Origin: Bacillota bacterium
GTDB taxonomy: Bacteria; Sysuimicrobiota; Sysuimicrobiia; Sysuimicrobiales; Segetimicrobiaceae
Length of the DNA: 64,000 bases
Assembly (NCBI GenBank): GCA_021324975.1
Contig: JAJPIA010000144.1
Location: 17,943-81,942 of the forward strand
Direction of reading: 5' to 3'
Position numbers and translations under genes: made by a program. Shown one piece after another: positions 44,776-52,924 of this stretch; positions within the stretch are counted from its first letter, which is position 1; each line of letters begins with the position of its first letter. Below the pieces are notes generated by a model, which searched no databases, was not told where the DNA came from, and saw only the letters and a program-made list of their open reading frames with translations.

Positions 44776-45837
44776 TTACGCCGATCGGGCGGCCGGCCCC
44801 GCCGCGTGCTCGCCGCGCCCGCCGGCCGCCGAGGCTTTTGCCGTGCGAACAATGCAACGGAACCCAACGTGGCACGTGGAGGTGTCGATCGGCTCCGGGA
44901 AGCGCGCAGCCGGCCTGTAGCGAAGACAGTAGTTCGGTGCACAGAGATGCGACCCGCCCTTGAGCACCTTGCGGGGGATCGCGATCTGCGGCTGGCCGGG
45001 ATCGTAGCTCTGCTCCTTCCGCCCTCCCCGAGGATTCACCGGGACGCAGCAGGCCTTCCGCGCCTCCTCAGGGTGCTTGGGTAGGTACCAGTCCGCGGTC
45101 CACTCCCACACGTTCCCCGCCATGTCGTACAGCCCATAGCCGTTCGGAGGAAATGCCCCGACCGGCGAGGTTCCCTCGAACCCGTCGGCACGCAGGTTCT
45201 CCCAGGGAAACTCTCCCTGCCACGTGTTGGCCATCATCGTGCCCGCCGGCGCGAATTCGTCGCCCCAGCAATAGGCCGCGCCATCGAGACCACCTCGCGC
45301 CGCGAACTCCCACTCCGCCTCCGTCGGCAGCGTCTTCCCCGCCCACGCGGCGTACGCTTTGGCGTCTTCATAGGCGACGTGGACGACGGGATGGGCCCAC
45401 CTCCCGTGGAGCGAACTTTCCGGTCCCTCCGGGTGACGCCAGTCGGTCCCCGGCACGTACGCCCACCAGTTTTCATAGTTGCTCAGGTCGACGGGCCGAG
45501 GCGGTTTCTGGAAGACGAGAGATCCGGGGACGAGCAGCTCGGGGCGCGCGCCGGGATAGTCTTCAGCCTTGGGCGGGCGCTCGGCAAATGTGACGTACCG
45601 GGTCGCCTCCACGAAGCGGGCAAACTGTGCATTCGTCACCGGGTGTCGATCGATCCAGAAGCCGTCCACCGTGACGCGGTGAACCGGCGCCTCTTCGGGG
45701 TAGAAGTCCTGCGACCCCATGCGGAACGTGCCCCCCGGAACCCACACCATGTCCGGCTGAGGCGCAGCGGCCGCGCCCGGCTCGGAAGGCCTGCCCTCGT
45801 CGCGCGCGCGGGTTGCCGAGTGCGAGATCCCGCTCAT
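44776..45837 (-). CDS. Formylglycine-generating enzyme (SUMF1/FGE)
   Basis: A 353-residue FGE-sulfatase domain: WVPGGTFRMGS, LPTEAEWEFAARGG, YDMAGNVWEWTADW and, most telling, the copper cysteine pair C299 and C304 in GGSHLCAPNYCLRYRPAARF, followed by HVGFRC. FGE oxidises the sulfatase active-site cysteine to formylglycine. The ATG at 45837 is preceded by GAGGAGGG. The short gap to the repeat protein upstream (71 bp) suggests one operon from 46812 down to 42336. Confidence 0.95.
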   Translation of the reverse strand: MSGISHSATRARDEGRPSEPGAAAAPQPDMVWVPGGTFRMGSQDFYPEEAPVHRVTVDGFWIDRHPVTNAQFARFVEATRYVTFAERPPKAEDYPGARPELLVPGSLVFQKPPRPVDLSNYENWWAYVPGTDWRHPEGPESSLHGRWAHPVVHVAYEDAKAYAAWAGKTLPTEAEWEFAARGGLDGAAYCWGDEFAPAGTMMANTWQGEFPWENLRADGFEGTSPVGAFPPNGYGLYDMAGNVWEWTADWYLPKHPEEARKACCVPVNPRGGRKEQSYDPGQPQIAIPRKVLKGGSHLCAPNYCLRYRPAARFPEPIDTSTCHVGFRCIVRTAKASAAGGRGEHAAGPAARSA

Positions 45838-45908
45838 CCGGCCCTCCTCCAGCACCGCCGCGCCGCCGGCAGGGCGATGCGGACACACCTCATCGGGTGC
45901 TCTCGGCG

Positions 45909-46511
45909 CTACGCTTTGACGATGGAGACGGCCCGCGCCGCCGTGTACGTGAAGACGATCAAGTCACCGACTGTCACGTGGGTCAACAACGCCGGGTTCT
46001 GTATCTGGAACGTCCGCATGTTGCCCTGCGGACCCTTGAGGGTGATGAGGCCGTTGGGTTTGTCGAGTGCCATCACCCGCGCGGTGACCTGGACTTGGTG
46101 CGTGGCCGTCGCGGCCGGCGTCTGCCCCCGCTCATCGGTCACCATGGTGGCGCCCATTCCGCGGGCGGCCAGCTTCTCTCCCGGGGCTGCTTTTCTGGTT
46201 TGAATCACCAGGGACTGGTAATACCGTACGGCCACACGGTCGCCCGCCTTGATCGCGCTCAGGCTCTTGACGCTGGGGTCCACCCAGACGGCGACGGTGT
46301 TGCCGCCGGGACCCCGCAGCGTGACCACACGCTGGCGAAGGTCGACGGCTACGACCGTAGCGGTCACGGTCACCAGCTGCTGGCGCACGACCGTGGGCTT
46401 CTGCCCGGCCGCCGCCCGCGCGGGAGCCGGCCGGAGGGCGAGCCCTCCCAAAGCCATTCCCAGAATGAGAGCCCCAGCAATCAAACGTCGCACGCGCACC
46501 ACGTAGTTCAT
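45909..46511 (-). CDS. Secreted protein with two tandem beta-rich repeats
   Basis: A 200-residue exported protein: signal peptide (LIAGALILGMALGGLAL, cleavage near ARA), then two related ~55-residue units. Unit 1 (about 47-103) has VTVTATVVAVD, VVTLRGPGGNTVAVWV, IKAGDRVAVRYY. Unit 2 (about 140-198) has VQVTARVMALD, LITLKGPQGNMRTFQI, VTVGDLIVFTYT. The units look like small OB-type barrels, but the family is not recognised. GGGAGGA lies before ATG. Confidence 0.75.
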   Translation of the reverse strand: MNYVVRVRRLIAGALILGMALGGLALRPAPARAAAGQKPTVVRQQLVTVTATVVAVDLRQRVVTLRGPGGNTVAVWVDPSVKSLSAIKAGDRVAVRYYQSLVIQTRKAAPGEKLAARGMGATMVTDERGQTPAATATHQVQVTARVMALDKPNGLITLKGPQGNMRTFQIQNPALLTHVTVGDLIVFTYTAARAVSIVKA

Positions 46512-46533
46512 CGTTGCGTCCTCCCGAAATACG

Positions 46534-46812
46534 TCATTGGCCTGTATGCGGGGCGTGCCCACCATCGCGGGACGGAGGCACCCCCGGCTGCTCCTGTCGC
46601 TCGACCGACACGATGGTCAGCCCCAGATCGCGCGCCCGGCTGATGAGGCCGTAAAAGGCGGATTCATCCATCACCTCGCCGGAGAGGATGGTATTCCCGT
46701 CCGCGTCGTGGTCGATCGCAAATCCCGCGAACCACGCGGACCAGTCCGGTGAGAGCACGCCCCGGACGCGGATCACGTAGCGGGCCGACCTGGCATCGCC
46801 GCGGTCGCACAC
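46534..46812 (-). CDS. Small conserved hypothetical protein
   Basis: A 92-residue protein. The core YVIRVRGVLSPDWSAWFAGF, GNTILSGEVMDESAFYGLIS, RARDLGLTIVSVERQ is a compact alpha/beta domain often seen as a stand-alone hypothetical in soil bacteria. The GTG at 46812 follows GGGGGAGGG. It is the first gene of the likely four-gene operon, 170 nt after copy D of the 34-nt element. Confidence 0.7.
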   Translation of the reverse strand: MCDRGDARSARYVIRVRGVLSPDWSAWFAGFAIDHDADGNTILSGEVMDESAFYGLISRARDLGLTIVSVERQEQPGVPPSRDGGHAPHTGQ

Positions 46813-46981
46813 GCCGACCCTCCCCCGACTCGTGGTCACAGGTGCATAGCCCCTGTGTCCGACGACCAACAGCGCATTCGCCCGGCGGCGTCCGGTGTAC
46901 CCGTGCCCGCCACCGTCGGGGCGGGAGCTGCCGTGCGTCGCGGACCGCGGCTGCAACAAATGTTATCGAGACGCGGGGTGG

Positions 46982-47015
46982 AGATCGACCATCCAAAGTG
47001 ACACAGGGGGTTGAA
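46982..47015 (-). promoter_or_regulatory. 34-nt island element, copy D
   Basis: Minus-strand copy (reading from 47015 to 46982): TTCAACC, then GTCACTTTGGATGGTCGATC. It aligns gaplessly with the other three and points toward the 46812-42336 unit, about 200 bp before its first start. Confidence 0.7.
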
Positions 47016-47070
47016 TCTTCCTCCCGGGGACGGTATCGACTTCTCCCGTGGATACACGGTTGGTTGACTT

Positions 47071-47252
47071 TTGACGGGGCGGGAGCACGAAGTCCTCCGG
47101 CTGGCTGTCTCGGGCGCCTCGAACCTGGAGATCCCTCGCTCACATTACCACCGGCACCGTCAAACGGCACATGCATCACATCCTGGGAGAGTTCCGTGTG
47201 CAAAACCGCATCCAGGCCATCCTCCGTGCGCAGACCCTGAACCTGGACTGAA
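47071..47252 (+). pseudogene. Decayed LuxR-type helix-turn-helix domain
   Basis: LTGREHEVLRLAVSGASNLE (47071 onward) is the start of a LuxR/GerE domain; one base later in frame, LAHITTGTVKRHMHHILGEF, RVQNRIQAILRAQTLNLD and TGA (47250-47252) complete it. A single-base deletion near 47132 breaks the frame, and a stop directly upstream (47065) removes any receiver domain. The DNA-binding tail of a response regulator therefore survives only as a remnant between elements D and B. Confidence 0.8.
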
Positions 47253-47283
47253 GCGGCGCGTGCCCGCGTGGTACTGTCTCAAA

Positions 47284-47317
47284 ATCAACCGGTCATACTA
47301 CTTTAGGGGGGCGCCCG
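47284..47317 (+). promoter_or_regulatory. 34-nt island element, copy B
   Basis: ATCAACC followed by CATACTACTTTAGGGGGG and GCGCCC, aligned without gaps to the other copies but the most divergent in its 3' arm. It lies 207 bp before the beta-barrel gene at 47491 and is an inverted partner of copy D, with the LuxR remnant between. Confidence 0.65.
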
Positions 47318-47490
47318 GCGCTCCCGTGTGACGTATCCTGGAGTTACGTTTGAGTCCTCGTATGGCACGGAAGCACCGCCAGCCTCGTGTGGGCCACTGG
47401 GAGGTGCTGGGCGGGAACGCGGCGCACCTGCCGTGCGGAGCGGGAACGTCGACGTCCCTACGAGTAACGTTGCACAAAAAGGGGGCGCAA

Positions 47491-48363
47491 ATGCGGATCG
47501 GCTTGGCGGTCGCGATGTCGCTCGTGCTCGTAGGTTGCCTGGTGCCCTCGGTCTCGATGCCTGCGGGAGCCGCGGTCGATATGTACGACGGTCGTTGGCA
47601 CTTCACGCTCGCGCCGTACGTGTGGCTTCCCACCATCAATGGCACGTTGAACCTGCAGGCACCGGGCACACGCAGCAGCAGTCTCGGAGGACTCCTCGGC
47701 GCAACCCCGCCCCCGGGGACAACCGTGGCCGTCACGCTTGGTCCCAGCAGCTATCTCAGCAATCTCAACTTCGCGTTCTTAGGCTACTTCGAGGCGCGAA
47801 AGAGTAATTGGTCGCTTTTCACCGATGTGATCGACATCAGCGCCGCGACGCAAAAGTCGTCCGTGACGACGGTCGACTTTGGCCGCGGCCCCATCCAGAT
47901 CAGTCCATCATTCAACACAAACACGAGCGCCTCATTTTCGAGCCTCATCGCAACCCTGGCCGTCGGCTACACGGTCGTGCACAAGGACATGAGCACCCTG
48001 GACGTGTTTGGTGGCGGGCAGTACATTAACATCTCCGCAAGCGTCAACTGGTCCCTCACGGGACCGCGTGACTTGTTCCCGCAATCCGGGAGCCTCGGCC
48101 GCAGCCAGGAACTACTGGCCGGGGTCGCGGGCATCAAGGGCAATTTGCAGCTCGGGACGAGCAGATGGTTCGTACCCTACTTCTTCGATGTAGGGACCGG
48201 CGGTTTTTCGACCTGGCAAGCAATGGCTGGGATCGGGTACGCCTTTTCCTGGGGAGACGTCGCCCTCACGTACCGACACCTGTACGTGGATACGCCGTCG
48301 GGCAACGTGATCCAGAACACAACGCTGGATGGACCAATGCTCGGGGTGGTTTTCCACTGGTGA
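47491..48363 (+). CDS. Outer-membrane beta-barrel protein, hypothetical
   Basis: A 290-residue exported protein: signal peptide MRIGLAVAMSLVLVGCLVPS (the LVGC could also be a lipobox), then WHFTLAPYVWLPTINGTLNL, alternating strands such as WSLFTDVIDISAAT and VALTYRHLYVD, and a terminal aromatic GVVFHW typical of outer-membrane barrels. AAAAAGGGGG precedes ATG at 47491; the frame is open further upstream, but that part lacks a signal. Confidence 0.75.
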   Translation: MRIGLAVAMSLVLVGCLVPSVSMPAGAAVDMYDGRWHFTLAPYVWLPTINGTLNLQAPGTRSSSLGGLLGATPPPGTTVAVTLGPSSYLSNLNFAFLGYFEARKSNWSLFTDVIDISAATQKSSVTTVDFGRGPIQISPSFNTNTSASFSSLIATLAVGYTVVHKDMSTLDVFGGGQYINISASVNWSLTGPRDLFPQSGSLGRSQELLAGVAGIKGNLQLGTSRWFVPYFFDVGTGGFSTWQAMAGIGYAFSWGDVALTYRHLYVDTPSGNVIQNTTLDGPMLGVVFHW

Positions 48364-48518
48364 TCGGCGCGTCGTCGCCGCGCGCGGGCGCTCCCCCGTG
48401 GCGGCATGGCCCCGGCGGGTCGACGCACCAGCCGCCGCACGCCCGATCGTGAGCGCGGTTGGTCCGTATTACGTCAACCGGCCAGCGCCGAACGTTGGCG
48501 ACCGCACGGTTTGCGATA

Positions 48519-49733
48519 ATGAACCCCGCACTCCGATTGGTCGCCGCCTGGGGGCCGGGCCTGTTGGTCATGCTGGCGGACACCGACGCCGGCAACGTCG
48601 TAACCGCGGCGCAGGGTGGAGCCCAATGGGGTTATCGGCTCCTTCCATTGATCGTGGCCCTCGTCCCGCTACTGTACATGGTGCAGGAACTGACGGTACG
48701 CTTGGGCATCTACACCGGTCGCGGGCACGGGGAGTTGATCCGGGAACGGTTTGGTGCCGGTTGGGCCTGCCTGTCGATAGCGGGACTCGCGGTGGCGACG
48801 GTCGGCTCACTGATCACCGAATTCACCGCCGTGGCGGGCGTCGGGGAACTCTACGGCGTGCCGCGCGATCTCACGCTGCCCGCCGCTGCCGGCGTCTTGC
48901 TGACCGTCGTCGCCACCGGTTCTTACCGGCGAGTCGAGCGGACGGCCGTCGTCATCGGGCTGTTTGAACTCGCCTTTTTCGCGGTAGCCTGGGCCGCCCA
49001 CCCGAGCCTCCAGGGCTTGGCAAGGGATGTGACGCATCTGCCGGTCGACAACCGGGCGTTCAGATACCTGGCGGCGGCCATTGTCGGCGCCACCTTCAAC
49101 CCGTGGATGGTGTTCTACCAGCAGTCGGCCGTCGTTGACAAGAACCTGCGGCCTGCGGATTACGCGCCCGCCCGATGGGATACGGCAGTGGGCGCGATTC
49201 TCACCCAACTCCTGACGGGGGCGGTACTCGTAGCAACGGCATCGGTGTCGCTGACCGCCGGCGGCCCAGCGACACTGCACAGCATCGGCGACATCAGTCG
49301 TGTGCTGTCGCCCGTCCTTGGCATCAGGGTGGGGCGGCTCGTTTTCAGCGCCGGAGTGCTCGGCGCTTCCATGGTGGCCGCCATCGTGTCCTCGCTGGCG
49401 CTCGCCTGGGGGGCGGGCGAGGCCACGGGGTACCGGCGGTCGCTGGAGCGCCGGCCGTTCGAGGCGGTGTGGTTCTACGGCCTGTATGCGGCCTGCGTTG
49501 GCGGTGTGGCCGTGTTGGTCTGGCAGGTGCCCAACCTTGTGTGGCTTACGATCGCGGCGCAGGTGATCAACGCGTTCCTCCTGCCGCTCGTGATCGGGTT
49601 CTTGCTGGCACTGGCAATGAGCGTGCTCCCCCAATCTCTCCGTCTCCGAGGCTGGTACCTTTGGGCCGTCATCGGCATCTCGGCCGCGGTCGCGGTCCTG
49701 GGGGTGTTCGGGGGGATCTCGGGACTCGTGTAA
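48519..49733 (+). CDS. NRAMP-family metal transporter with altered metal-site motifs
   Basis: A 404-residue protein with ~11 helices. Family pattern at the start: WGPGLLVMLADTDAGN. The metal motif DPGN of helix 1 is DAGN here (residues 23-26), and helix 6 has GATFNPWMVFYQQSAVVDKN where Mn/Fe NRAMPs have MPH. Such changes are known in NRAMP-related Mg transporters (NRMT) and other divergent clades. Substrate could therefore be Mg or another ion. It lies 155 bp after the barrel gene. Confidence 0.85.
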   Translation: MNPALRLVAAWGPGLLVMLADTDAGNVVTAAQGGAQWGYRLLPLIVALVPLLYMVQELTVRLGIYTGRGHGELIRERFGAGWACLSIAGLAVATVGSLITEFTAVAGVGELYGVPRDLTLPAAAGVLLTVVATGSYRRVERTAVVIGLFELAFFAVAWAAHPSLQGLARDVTHLPVDNRAFRYLAAAIVGATFNPWMVFYQQSAVVDKNLRPADYAPARWDTAVGAILTQLLTGAVLVATASVSLTAGGPATLHSIGDISRVLSPVLGIRVGRLVFSAGVLGASMVAAIVSSLALAWGAGEATGYRRSLERRPFEAVWFYGLYAACVGGVAVLVWQVPNLVWLTIAAQVINAFLLPLVIGFLLALAMSVLPQSLRLRGWYLWAVIGISAAVAVLGVFGGISGLV

Positions 49734-49832
49734 CCCTGGCATATGGGCCCCGCGGCACAGCGACGCCGCCACACCGCGCAAAGCGGGAGGGCATCGGCGC
49801 CCCTCGGCACCCCCCGTAGGCGCCGCCTAAAT

Positions 49833-49866
49833 ATCAACCACCTATGCCACCCTAGTTGGTCGACCT
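49833..49866 (+). promoter_or_regulatory. 34-nt island element, copy C
   Basis: ATCAACC, then CACCCTAGTTGGTCGACCT. It has the clearest dyad of the four (TCAACC/GGTCGA). It lies 170 bp before the GTG at 50003, in the 269-bp gap after the NRAMP gene. Confidence 0.7.
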
Positions 49867-50002
49867 CTGCAAACAGGTCACCTACGCTCAAGGGGTCGGG
49901 ACGGTCATCGTCGCGCGGCGATCTGCGGCGTGCGGCCGAGCCCGACACTGGATCCGCCCCGCGGACCTTGTGCGGAGTCGAGGCGCGACAGGAGGGGGCC
50001 CC

Positions 50003-50548
50003 GTGAACAAGTACACTGGAATCCAGGCTCGGATATGCGTGATTACCACCGTTCTGTTCGCGCTACAGTTCACAGGCGCGGCCGCGGCAACCGCAGTCCA
50101 TGTCCCAGCTGGGACCAAGGTCGGTTTGGAGTTCGTGGACCCGGTCGATACCGGCACGGTGAAAGTCGGAGAGAAGGTGCGGCTCAAGGTCGTCGCCGAC
50201 GTCATCGTGGATCGCCACGCCGTCATCAAGAAGGGGGCCCCGCTGACCGGGGTTGTCACGTACGCGCAGAACCACGGGGCGTTTGGACAGCCCTCCAGGG
50301 CCACGTTGGGTCATCTCGCCGTCATGGCGGTGGACAAGAAACCGATAGCGATCCACGATGCGGTGATCGTGCCAAACGAGATCAACTCTCGCGTGGGCGC
50401 CGCGGCAGCCAGCACCGCGGGGGCGATTGTCCTCGGCCCGATCGGACTTCTCGGGGGGGGCCTCGTCAAGGGAGGGCACGTGGTGGTGCCGGAGGGCGCC
50501 GTGATCACCGAGAGCACCCTGGAAGCTGCAACCGTCATGGTCCCCTGA
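50003..50548 (+). CDS. Secreted hypothetical protein
   Basis: A 181-residue exported protein: signal peptide (ARICVITTVLFALQFTGAAA), a domain with GTKVGLEFVDPVDTGTVKVG and VVADVIVDRHAVIKKGAPLT, and a glycine-rich C-terminal part (GPIGLLGGGLVKGGHVVVPE). The VGEKVRLKVVADV pattern recalls periplasmic beta-sandwich proteins. GGAGGGGG precedes GTG at 50003. Confidence 0.7.
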   Translation: MNKYTGIQARICVITTVLFALQFTGAAAATAVHVPAGTKVGLEFVDPVDTGTVKVGEKVRLKVVADVIVDRHAVIKKGAPLTGVVTYAQNHGAFGQPSRATLGHLAVMAVDKKPIAIHDAVIVPNEINSRVGAAAASTAGAIVLGPIGLLGGGLVKGGHVVVPEGAVITESTLEAATVMVP

Positions 50549-50741
50549 GGGCGGCGCGCCGCTGGCACGATGATTCAGGTCGGCGGCTCGGGACAGGTTG
50601 CGCGGGGTATGGAGAGTCATAGCGCGGGCTTCCGCGCCCTGCCGTGACGAGGGCCGACGAACGCTTCCGGCGGACGCGCCAGGGGCGCGAGTTGCGGTCG
50701 CATGCCGATCGAGGCCGCCGCCCGGCGACCGGAGCGCGCCC

Positions 50742-51488
50742 GTGAGCGCCCAGCAACTGCCGGACGCCGGAGCGCTTATCGGCGCTCTTGTGTGTTGCGC
50801 CGTTTATGCCTCCGGACGGCCGTTGTACCAGCACCAGATGAGAAGGCCGCGGCGATGGCTTTCTCTCGCGGCGGGCGTGTCGGTCGCGTATGTGTTCGTC
50901 GATCTATTGCCGGAACTCAACGCCCAACAACAAGGCTTCGTCCGATCTGCGGGACCCGGCCTGCTGTTCGCCGAGCAACGCATCTATATCGCCGCCCTCA
51001 TCGGGTTTGTGTTCTTTTACGGGCTCGACCATTTCGTGCTGGCGGCACGCCCCGCCGGCACCCCCACGGCGGACCGAGAGGCGCGCGGCACCGTCTACTG
51101 GTTCCATCTCGGCGGCTACGCCTTGTACAGCTGGCTGATCGGGTATTTGCTGGTCGAGCGCGCCACGAGAGGAGCCGTGTCGCTTGTGCTGTATGGGGTC
51201 GCGATGGCGCTTCACCTCTCGACGATCGCACACGGCCTCGTTGAGAAACACGAACGCCGGTACGATCACGGCGGGTGGTGGATCTTGGCCGCCAGCCTCG
51301 TCGCCGGCTGGCTCGCGGGTGTCGCGGCGCCATTGTCCGCGCTCACGATGTCGCGCTTCTTTGCGTTCGTGGCGGGTGGCGTAGTCATGACCAGCATGAA
51401 CGACGAGCTCCCTCGGACAGGTCAGGGCCGCTTCCTGTGGTTTTTGCTGGGGGCGACGGCCTACGCGATCATCTTGCTCCTGGCTTGA
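50742..51488 (+). CDS. Multi-pass membrane protein, hypothetical
   Basis: A 248-residue protein with about seven helices and histidines inside them (FYGLDHFVL, YWFHLGGYALYSWLIG, ALHLSTIAHGLVEKHERRY). The pattern of helix histidines recalls ZIP-like metal transporters, but no ZIP motif is present. GTG at 50742 is chosen; the open frame before it is Arg/Pro-rich and implausible. Confidence 0.65.
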   Translation: MSAQQLPDAGALIGALVCCAVYASGRPLYQHQMRRPRRWLSLAAGVSVAYVFVDLLPELNAQQQGFVRSAGPGLLFAEQRIYIAALIGFVFFYGLDHFVLAARPAGTPTADREARGTVYWFHLGGYALYSWLIGYLLVERATRGAVSLVLYGVAMALHLSTIAHGLVEKHERRYDHGGWWILAASLVAGWLAGVAAPLSALTMSRFFAFVAGGVVMTSMNDELPRTGQGRFLWFLLGATAYAIILLLA

Positions 51489-51515
51489 CGGACGGAGTCG
51501 ACGGGAGGGGTGCGC

Positions 51516-51935
51516 ATGCAGATCTACCATTCGTTCGGCCAGCTCGCGCAGGACTTGGTGATGCGTCTCACGGGCCCGCTGTCGTTTCGATTCATCCTCC
51601 AGCCACTCGTGGCTCTGGTGCTCGGGGCTCGTGACGGCGTCCTCGACGCGAAGGCCGGCAGGCCGCCGTATGTGTGGGGCTTGATCTTTCATCCCGAGGG
51701 CCGCGCGCGGCAGATCTCGCGCGGACTCGCAACCCTGGGCAAGCCGATCATCGTGGCCGTCGTCATCGATGCAGTTGCCCAATTCCTGATGTTTCGAACT
51801 GTGTATCCGGGCGCGGCGGTGCTTGTCGGTATCGCGGTGATGGCCCTGCCGTATGTGCTGGCTCGGGCGCTCATCAATCGCGCCGCGTCGATGCGGCGCA
51901 CGCGCGCGGTCCCGGGCCGCGTATCCTCGCGATAG
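51516..51935 (+). CDS. Small membrane protein, hypothetical
   Basis: A 139-residue protein with a hydrophobic segment near residues 25-40 and two helices in the second half (PIIVAVVIDAVAQFLMF, AAVLVGIAVMALPYVLA). The FGQLAQDLVMRLTGPLSFRF and GRARQISRGLATLGKP segments are basic and likely cytoplasmic. GGGAGGGG lies upstream of ATG at 51516. Family not recognised. Confidence 0.65.
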   Translation: MQIYHSFGQLAQDLVMRLTGPLSFRFILQPLVALVLGARDGVLDAKAGRPPYVWGLIFHPEGRARQISRGLATLGKPIIVAVVIDAVAQFLMFRTVYPGAAVLVGIAVMALPYVLARALINRAASMRRTRAVPGRVSSR

Positions 51936-51961
51936 GAGGATCGCGTCCGGAGGAGGCGCCG

Positions 51962-52585
51962 GTGAACCGGTTCGAAAAGGACAGCGTCTCGGGCTTGAGC
52001 CCAAACGTCTTCGCGTTCGCGATGACGCTCCTCGTCCTGGATATCCCGGTGCCACTCCTGCCCAGGGCGGCGCCCGAATCGGCGCTCGTGCATGCGCTCT
52101 CTGCGCTCTGGCCCAGTTTCCTCACGTATGTGGTGAGCTTTAGCATGCTCGCCGGATACTGGGTGGCGCATCGGTCGTTGCTCAGATTCATCGTCAGCGT
52201 CGACCGGGCATTTCTGTGGGTCAACCTGTGTTTCCTCATGTTCATCGCGTTCCTGCCGTTCACGACCCACCTCGCGAGCGTGTACCCGGATCGTCCGGTG
52301 GCGATCATGTCCTACGGCGGGACCGCGTTGGCGACGTTGCTCAGCCTGTACGCCCAATGGCACTACGCGACCGGACGCGCGCACCTGGTGCCTCCGACCT
52401 TGGAAGCTGACCTCATCCGCTACGGAAAATGGAGGCCGTTGCTGCCCGTAGCCGTTTGTGTGGTCTCGATCGCCGCGGCGCCCGTGGCACCGCGGCTCGG
52501 CCTTTTCCTTCTCGTCGCCATGCCGGCGGTGACGATGTGGACGAATCGCTCGGATTTCGCTGCTGCGCAGCACGCCGGCAAGTAG
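51962..52585 (+). CDS. TMEM175-like (DUF1211) membrane protein
   Basis: A 207-residue protein with six helices and the TMEM175 pattern VFAFAMTLLVLDIPVPLL, YWVAHRSLLRFI, WVNLCFLMFIAFLPFTT. Bacterial TMEM175 proteins are K+ channels, but their RxxxFSD motif is here RFEKDSV, so selectivity may differ. GGAGGAGG precedes GTG at 51962. Confidence 0.85.
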   Translation: MNRFEKDSVSGLSPNVFAFAMTLLVLDIPVPLLPRAAPESALVHALSALWPSFLTYVVSFSMLAGYWVAHRSLLRFIVSVDRAFLWVNLCFLMFIAFLPFTTHLASVYPDRPVAIMSYGGTALATLLSLYAQWHYATGRAHLVPPTLEADLIRYGKWRPLLPVAVCVVSIAAAPVAPRLGLFLLVAMPAVTMWTNRSDFAAAQHAGK

Positions 52586-52924
52586 CTCCGCAATCACAAC
52601 TATGGCCGCCGGACGGTACGGCCGCTTAGGCCGAGCGGGCCCGTGGACTGTACCTTGCTCGACTTACGGGTATTTTTACGATGAAACGCGGCGTGCCGGG
52701 GTAAAATGCCAGCTTCGCCATGACTCCAAGGGCACTCACCGTGATCGCGCTCACGTGGTCCAGGAAGATTCGTCGGCCCGACGGTCAGGAGCATCACCAG
52801 GACGCGATGCGCCTTCTGCGCCGGCTCGCGATGGCGACGTCGTCGAGTGATATCATCGAGGCGTGGGAGACGGGCGGAAGTAACGCCGGACACGCTGGCC
52901 CGGTCCGCAAAGGAGCACGATCTC
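52586..52924. other. hutP upstream region (339 bp)
   Basis: No gene is seen. TTGCTC (52655-52660), 16 bp, TACGAT (52677-52682) within an AT-richer patch is the best promoter candidate for hutP. GGTAC/GTACC (52615-52619, 52650-52654) could form a long-range hairpin. Confidence 0.4.

Noticed and set aside
48474..48508. Fifth possible copy of the 34-nt element upstream of the NRAMP gene (TCAACC then GGCGACC)
   Set aside because: Spacing differs by about two bases and the central ACTTTRG part is absent; it is also much closer to the start codon than the other four.
50598..50741. Upstream extension of the membrane protein at 50742
   Set aside because: Arg/Pro-rich N-terminus with no ribosome site; a membrane protein start at GTG 50742 is more natural.
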